The translations under genes and the position numbers were made by a program. Shown piece after piece: positions 60,601 through 62,405 of a stretch of 62,405 nt of DNA (its first letter is position 1; every line of letters starts with the position of its first letter). The stretch is from an uncultured Prevotellaceae bacterium. GTDB lineage: Bacteria; Bacteroidota; Bacteroidia; Bacteroidales; Bacteroidaceae. Where the stretch lies: assembly GCA_900318795.1 (NCBI GenBank), contig ONLU01000006.1, positions 1 through 62,405 on the forward strand, read 5' to 3'. A model generated the notes under the pieces. The model was not told the DNA's origin, made no database searches, and saw nothing but the letters and a program-made list of their open reading frames with translations.

Positions 60601-61703
60601 CCGAGGACAAGCTCGACCGCATCTTCGACCGCTTCTACCAGACACCCTCGATGGTCAACGACCGCAAGACGGGCACCGGCATCGGACTGGACCTGACACG
60701 CTCGCTGGTAGAGCTGCACCACGGGACCATCGTGGCACACAACAACAAGGACGGAGCCGGCTGTGAGTTCGTGGTCACCATCCCCTTGGGCAATGAGCAC
60801 CTGAAACCCGAAGAGATCATTACCGAGAAGCAGGACGTGTCGCATGCCGTCAGTCTCATCGACGAGGAGGTGGTGTCCCATCCCGATGTCGTCGGCGAAC
60901 TGCCCAAGGTAGGCCGCCGCCAGCGCATCGTCATTGTCGAGGACGACACCGAGATTCGTGACTATCTCGCGGCAGAACTGTCGTCAGACTATGACGTCAG
61001 CATGGCAGACAACGGCCGTGCCGGACTCTCCGAAGTGCTGAAGCTGATGCCCGACCTGGTCATCTCCGACATCATGATGCCCGAGATGGATGGCAACGAG
61101 CTATGCTCCAAGATCAAGGGCAATCCAGCCACCAACCACATTCCCGTCATCCTGCTGACTGCCAAGAGCCGCGACGAAGACCAGCTCGAGGGACTGGAGA
61201 TGGGAGCCGATGCCTACGTGATGAAGCCCTTCAACCTGGACATCCTGCGCCGCACTATCGTCAACCTCATCCATACCCACCAGATGCTGCGCCTGAAGTA
61301 CGGCCGCAACGACCAGCTGGAGGAACAGGTAGACCAGGTGAAGATGAAGTCGCCCGACGACCAGTTGCTCGATCGAGTCATGAAGGTCATCAACAAGAAC
61401 ATCAGCAACTCCGACCTCAGCGTCGACGGCATAGCCGAGGAGGTAGGCATCTCGCGTGTCCACCTGCATCGCAAGATGAAGGAGCTGACAGGCCAGACAC
61501 CCCATGACTTCATCCGCAACATCCGTCTGAAGCAGGCTGCCAAGCTGTTGTCGTCGCAGAACATGAACATCACCGAAGTCATGTATGCCTGCGGTTTCAA
61601 CAACGCCGCCTCCTTCTCCACCATCTTCAAGAAGTTCTACGGCATGTCCCCCCGCGAATATATGAATGCGAAGCCACACTCAGACCAACGGTCGGAGAAT
61701 TGA
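57636..61703 (+). CDS. xynR: Hybrid two-component system sensor/regulator (xylan-responsive HTCS)
   Basis: A 1355-residue single-chain regulator. Signal peptide, two periplasmic seven-bladed propellers (about 25-650, repeats such as DRDGFIWVATRNGLNRYDG), Y_Y_Y domain (about 690-770), membrane helix (about 784-802), HisKA with phospho-acceptor His in NISHEIRTPMTLI (about 837), HATPase with DTGEGIPEDKLDRIFDRF, receiver with phospho-acceptor Asp in VISDIMMPEMDGNE (about 1147), and AraC-type HTH (about 1255-1340). It senses xylan fragments and activates the surrounding locus; the XynR/XusR role is inferred from position. Two segments are repeat-derived: FSDRSESGGAM (about 239-249) and the last residues KPHSDQRSEN. 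ATG 57636 follows the promoter. Confidence 0.92.
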   Translation: MVRKVLLFCFFLVTLSTHAQMGKLFDADKQMSSSLTSQIFLDRDGFIWVATRNGLNRYDGYQFRILKKETRQDLGMASNYVNCMMQDRTGLFYIGMYGALQTYDGERFHDVVTYDLSGKAVPSYVTSLMQRRDGTILVGTSGHGVLSMAPEKKHTRKKPVREARQIGGPLADVMTVHRMMEDRHGLLWLVTESQGLLCYDGKKVVRYFQGEDELGMVRGVCEDSEGRIYVATANAGMFRFSDRSESGGAMGGKSLVHIDGTGSKHISTLYVSHDNRILIGYDGLGLAIYDPKTGTVTDNPYYSRDVNLSTAKVYSICEDRNGNTWLGLLQKGIYMHPAKTTGFHYMGYKLGARNVIGSACVTSVLMSSNTLNWVGTDKDGLYCLDTKGQVVKHFKEGFPATILGMAEDKQGRIWIGSYKEGCGWIDPQTQTYHPHRLPQGPAVSVFCVRTDRRGRLWLATMGYGLLRLDPATGEVKAYTQQGDADNNPKVNSLTNNYIQQIEPSPDGRRIYVATTMGVCALDLEKDSWLTTFGGKNCMNYGTPARVAREFGGKLYVGTNDGLLCYDLKTHKTHVHAMESGLADNGISSIEQDRQGNLWVSTDHGLCRLDPKTGQTSNYFVDNGLQSNEFSDGASFTAPNGQMIFGGLGGITWFKPQDIKERDWHAEVKLTGFWVDGEPVTPATMSGLWQVVDTTVIAANRFVLASSDNSFALQLSTLTYDNPEHIVYRYRINREGWVRMQPGVNEITFSHMQPGNYDFCVVAEQNGIDTPERCFTVVIHAPWYRTPLAYIVYLLVIAAVLWRYLRFRRRKEQDRLRLQEHIHAEEMADAKLKFFMNISHEIRTPMTLIVAPLLSLIKQDDDPHRRSIYETIRRNAERILGLINQMMDLRKIDKGQMQMHMCETELISFIGDIHMLFDQQAKAKNIRFTYEHDTQMLPVWIDRQNFDKVIVNLLSNAFKFTPTGGQIAMSVTHDDRQVHIAIKDTGEGIPEDKLDRIFDRFYQTPSMVNDRKTGTGIGLDLTRSLVELHHGTIVAHNNKDGAGCEFVVTIPLGNEHLKPEEIITEKQDVSHAVSLIDEEVVSHPDVVGELPKVGRRQRIVIVEDDTEIRDYLAAELSSDYDVSMADNGRAGLSEVLKLMPDLVISDIMMPEMDGNELCSKIKGNPATNHIPVILLTAKSRDEDQLEGLEMGADAYVMKPFNLDILRRTIVNLIHTHQMLRLKYGRNDQLEEQVDQVKMKSPDDQLLDRVMKVINKNISNSDLSVDGIAEEVGISRVHLHRKMKELTGQTPHDFIRNIRLKQAAKLLSSQNMNITEVMYACGFNNAASFSTIFKKFYGMSPREYMNAKPHSDQRSEN
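58353..58378 (-). repeat. Diverged palindromic repeat in the HTCS sensor
   Basis: TTCTCAGACC-GGTCAGAGTC then TGGCGG, in reverse orientation, encodes FSDRSESGG in the propeller region. Confidence 0.65.
61668..61700 (+). repeat. 33-bp palindromic repeat at the HTCS 3' end
   Basis: GCGAAGCCACACTCAGACCAACGGTCGGAGAAT. It supplies the last ten codons (KPHSDQRSEN) just before the TGA. Confidence 0.85.
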
Positions 61704-61734
61704 AATAATGCTCAGACCAAAGGTCAGGAACTCA

Positions 61735-61763
61735 TGTCACACGGTGCCAGGCACGCTGTGACA
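61735..61763. repeat. TGTCACACGGTGCC palindrome
   Basis: TGTCACACGGTGCC-A-GGCACGCTGTGACA, an almost perfect inverted repeat. First copy of the family that forms the array at 61938-62084. Confidence 0.8.
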
Positions 61764-61789
61764 CACTAATAGTCAATTTACAACAGACC

Positions 61790-62023
61790 ATGACGTCGCT
61801 CGAAATTGCCGAGCTGACAGGTAAACAACACAAACATGTGATGGAAGCCATCCGTAAGATGGAGCCTGCATGGGTGAAAGTTAACGGGCGCAATTTTGCG
61901 CTGGTTGAATACAAGGATGCAAAAGGTGAACTTCGCCCCATCACACGGTGCCAGGCACGCTGTGACGCGCTGACATCACACGGTGCCCCATCACACGGTG
62001 CCAGGCACGCTGTGACGCGCTGA
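61790..62023 (+). pseudogene. Broken Rha-family phage regulatory gene
   Basis: The first 51 or so residues (MTSLEIAELTGKQHKHVMEA onwards, to DAKGELRP) match the N-terminal DNA-binding region of the phage Rha family. At about 61940 the frame enters the TCACACGGTGCC repeat array and continues only as repeat translation (SHGAPSHGARHAVTR) to a stop. The usual Rha continuation is absent downstream. It is a prophage remnant cut by repeat insertion, or by a deletion at the array. Confidence 0.7.
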
Positions 62024-62084
62024 CATCACACGGTGCCACATCACACGGTGCCAGGCACGCTGTGGGCACGCTGTGACGCGATGT
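61938..62084. repeat. Array of TCACACGGTGCC palindromes
   Basis: Three full copies of TCACACGGTGCC-AGGCACGCTGTG and two half copies (CATCACACGGTGCC), separated by GACGCGCTGA or a few bases. A further half copy (TGCCAGGCACGCTGTGAC) is at 62138-62155. Spacing is too short and irregular for CRISPR. Confidence 0.85.
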
Positions 62085-62311
62085 TCATTTCCCGAAAATC
62101 GATTTTGACCAAAATGACCATGACCACTTTGACCACTGCCAGGCACGCTGTGACAAGGGTAGTTACACAGAGGTGCTGTGTTCGTAAAGGAACTCTGGAG
62201 CAAATCCTATCTCATTATTCCAATCTACAGTGAAGGGGTCAATAGATCAGGGGAACCGTCCCCTGGTCTACTTTTTGTATGACAGGTGTCAGGTACGTGT
62301 CACATCATCCA
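62085..62311. other. Gene-free stretch with further palindromes
   Basis: No gene seen. It holds CAGGGGA-ACCG-TCCCCTG (62248-62265) followed at a distance by TTTTT, and a decayed GGTGTCAGGTACGTGTCAC (62285-62303). Both are of the type often seen beside REP-associated transposase genes. Confidence 0.5.
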
Positions 62312-62405
62312 CTATTTCCATTCCATTTGGTTTCGGATTTCGCAACAAACGCGACTAAAATGCTCTTGCTCTCTAACCCATTCAGGCAAGTCGCTATTCA
62401 TCCAT
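62312..62405 (-). CDS. 3' end of an unidentified gene (partial)
   Basis: The minus-strand frame entering from the right edge encodes 30 residues, MNSDLPEWVREQEHFSRVC among them, and ends RNQMEWK before TAG. It is Trp- and charge-rich and helix-like. I cannot name it. Its neighbourhood of palindromes makes a REP-associated (Y1) transposase one possibility, which needs the sequence beyond the window. Confidence 0.4.
   Translation of the reverse strand, partial: WMNSDLPEWVREQEHFSRVCCEIRNQMEWK

Noticed and set aside
61938-62155. Repeat array considered as a CRISPR
   Set aside because: Units abut or are separated by only a few bases, there are no unique spacers of constant length, and no cas genes are nearby.

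Overview
The window comes from a Bacteroidota chromosome, most likely a xylan-degrading Prevotellaceae close to Prevotella (Xylanibacter) ruminicola or P. bryantii. Evidence: paired SusC/SusD genes, a hybrid two-component regulator, Bacteroidota-type -7 boxes (TAnnTTTG), a bifunctional xylanase-feruloyl esterase of the Xyn10D-Fae1A kind, and a complete six-gene xylan utilisation (xus) core.

Layout. 1-2990: a truncated XRE regulator, a DUF5703-type secreted glycosidase-like protein carrying a repeat insertion, and a gene-free stretch with hairpins. 2991-11712: housekeeping genes (mdh; a divergent AAA ATPase + DUF4435/TOPRIM pair resembling PARIS or OLD-type defence; manA; trkH-trkA-dxs). 11921-18148: a lipoate-ligase-like gene followed by gcvT, gcvH, gcvPA, gcvPB and lpd, so the glycine cleavage system sits with its own lipoylation and dihydrolipoyl dehydrogenase functions. 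18602-31760 (minus strand): xyn10C, xusE, xusD, xusC, xusB, xusA. 31889-33745: a GH5 endo-enzyme. 34092-57279 (plus strand): GH3, GH43, a Cache-type membrane protein, CE6-CE1 esterase, GH31, GH95, GH10-CE1, a double GH43, GH97 and two more GH43s. 57636-61703: the HTCS regulator. 61704-62405: palindromic repeats, a broken Rha-type gene and the 3' end of an unidentified minus-strand gene.

How it works together: surface GH10/GH5 enzymes and XusE/XusB/XusD cut and bind xylan, XusA/XusC import oligosaccharides, and the secreted or periplasmic esterases and exo-enzymes strip acetyl, feruloyl, arabinosyl, galactosyl and xylosyl groups. The HTCS senses a fragment and activates the locus.

Two non-gene signals stand out. 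(1) A repeated promoter layout, xGnnACA-N14-TGnnACA-N30-TAnnTTTG (x = any base; TG in two of four copies), lies upstream of xusA, the GH5 gene, the CE6-CE1 gene and a possible small RNA/attenuator ahead of the HTCS gene. This is a candidate HTCS operator. (2) A family of short palindromic repeats, often exactly 33 bp (11 codons), is inserted in frame into coding sequence, including gcvT, GH43 enzymes and the HTCS. Other simple-sequence cassettes lie inside dxs, gcvT and lpd. This resembles the palindromic elements found inside Rickettsia proteins. All names and functions are from reading the sequence; no database search was possible.
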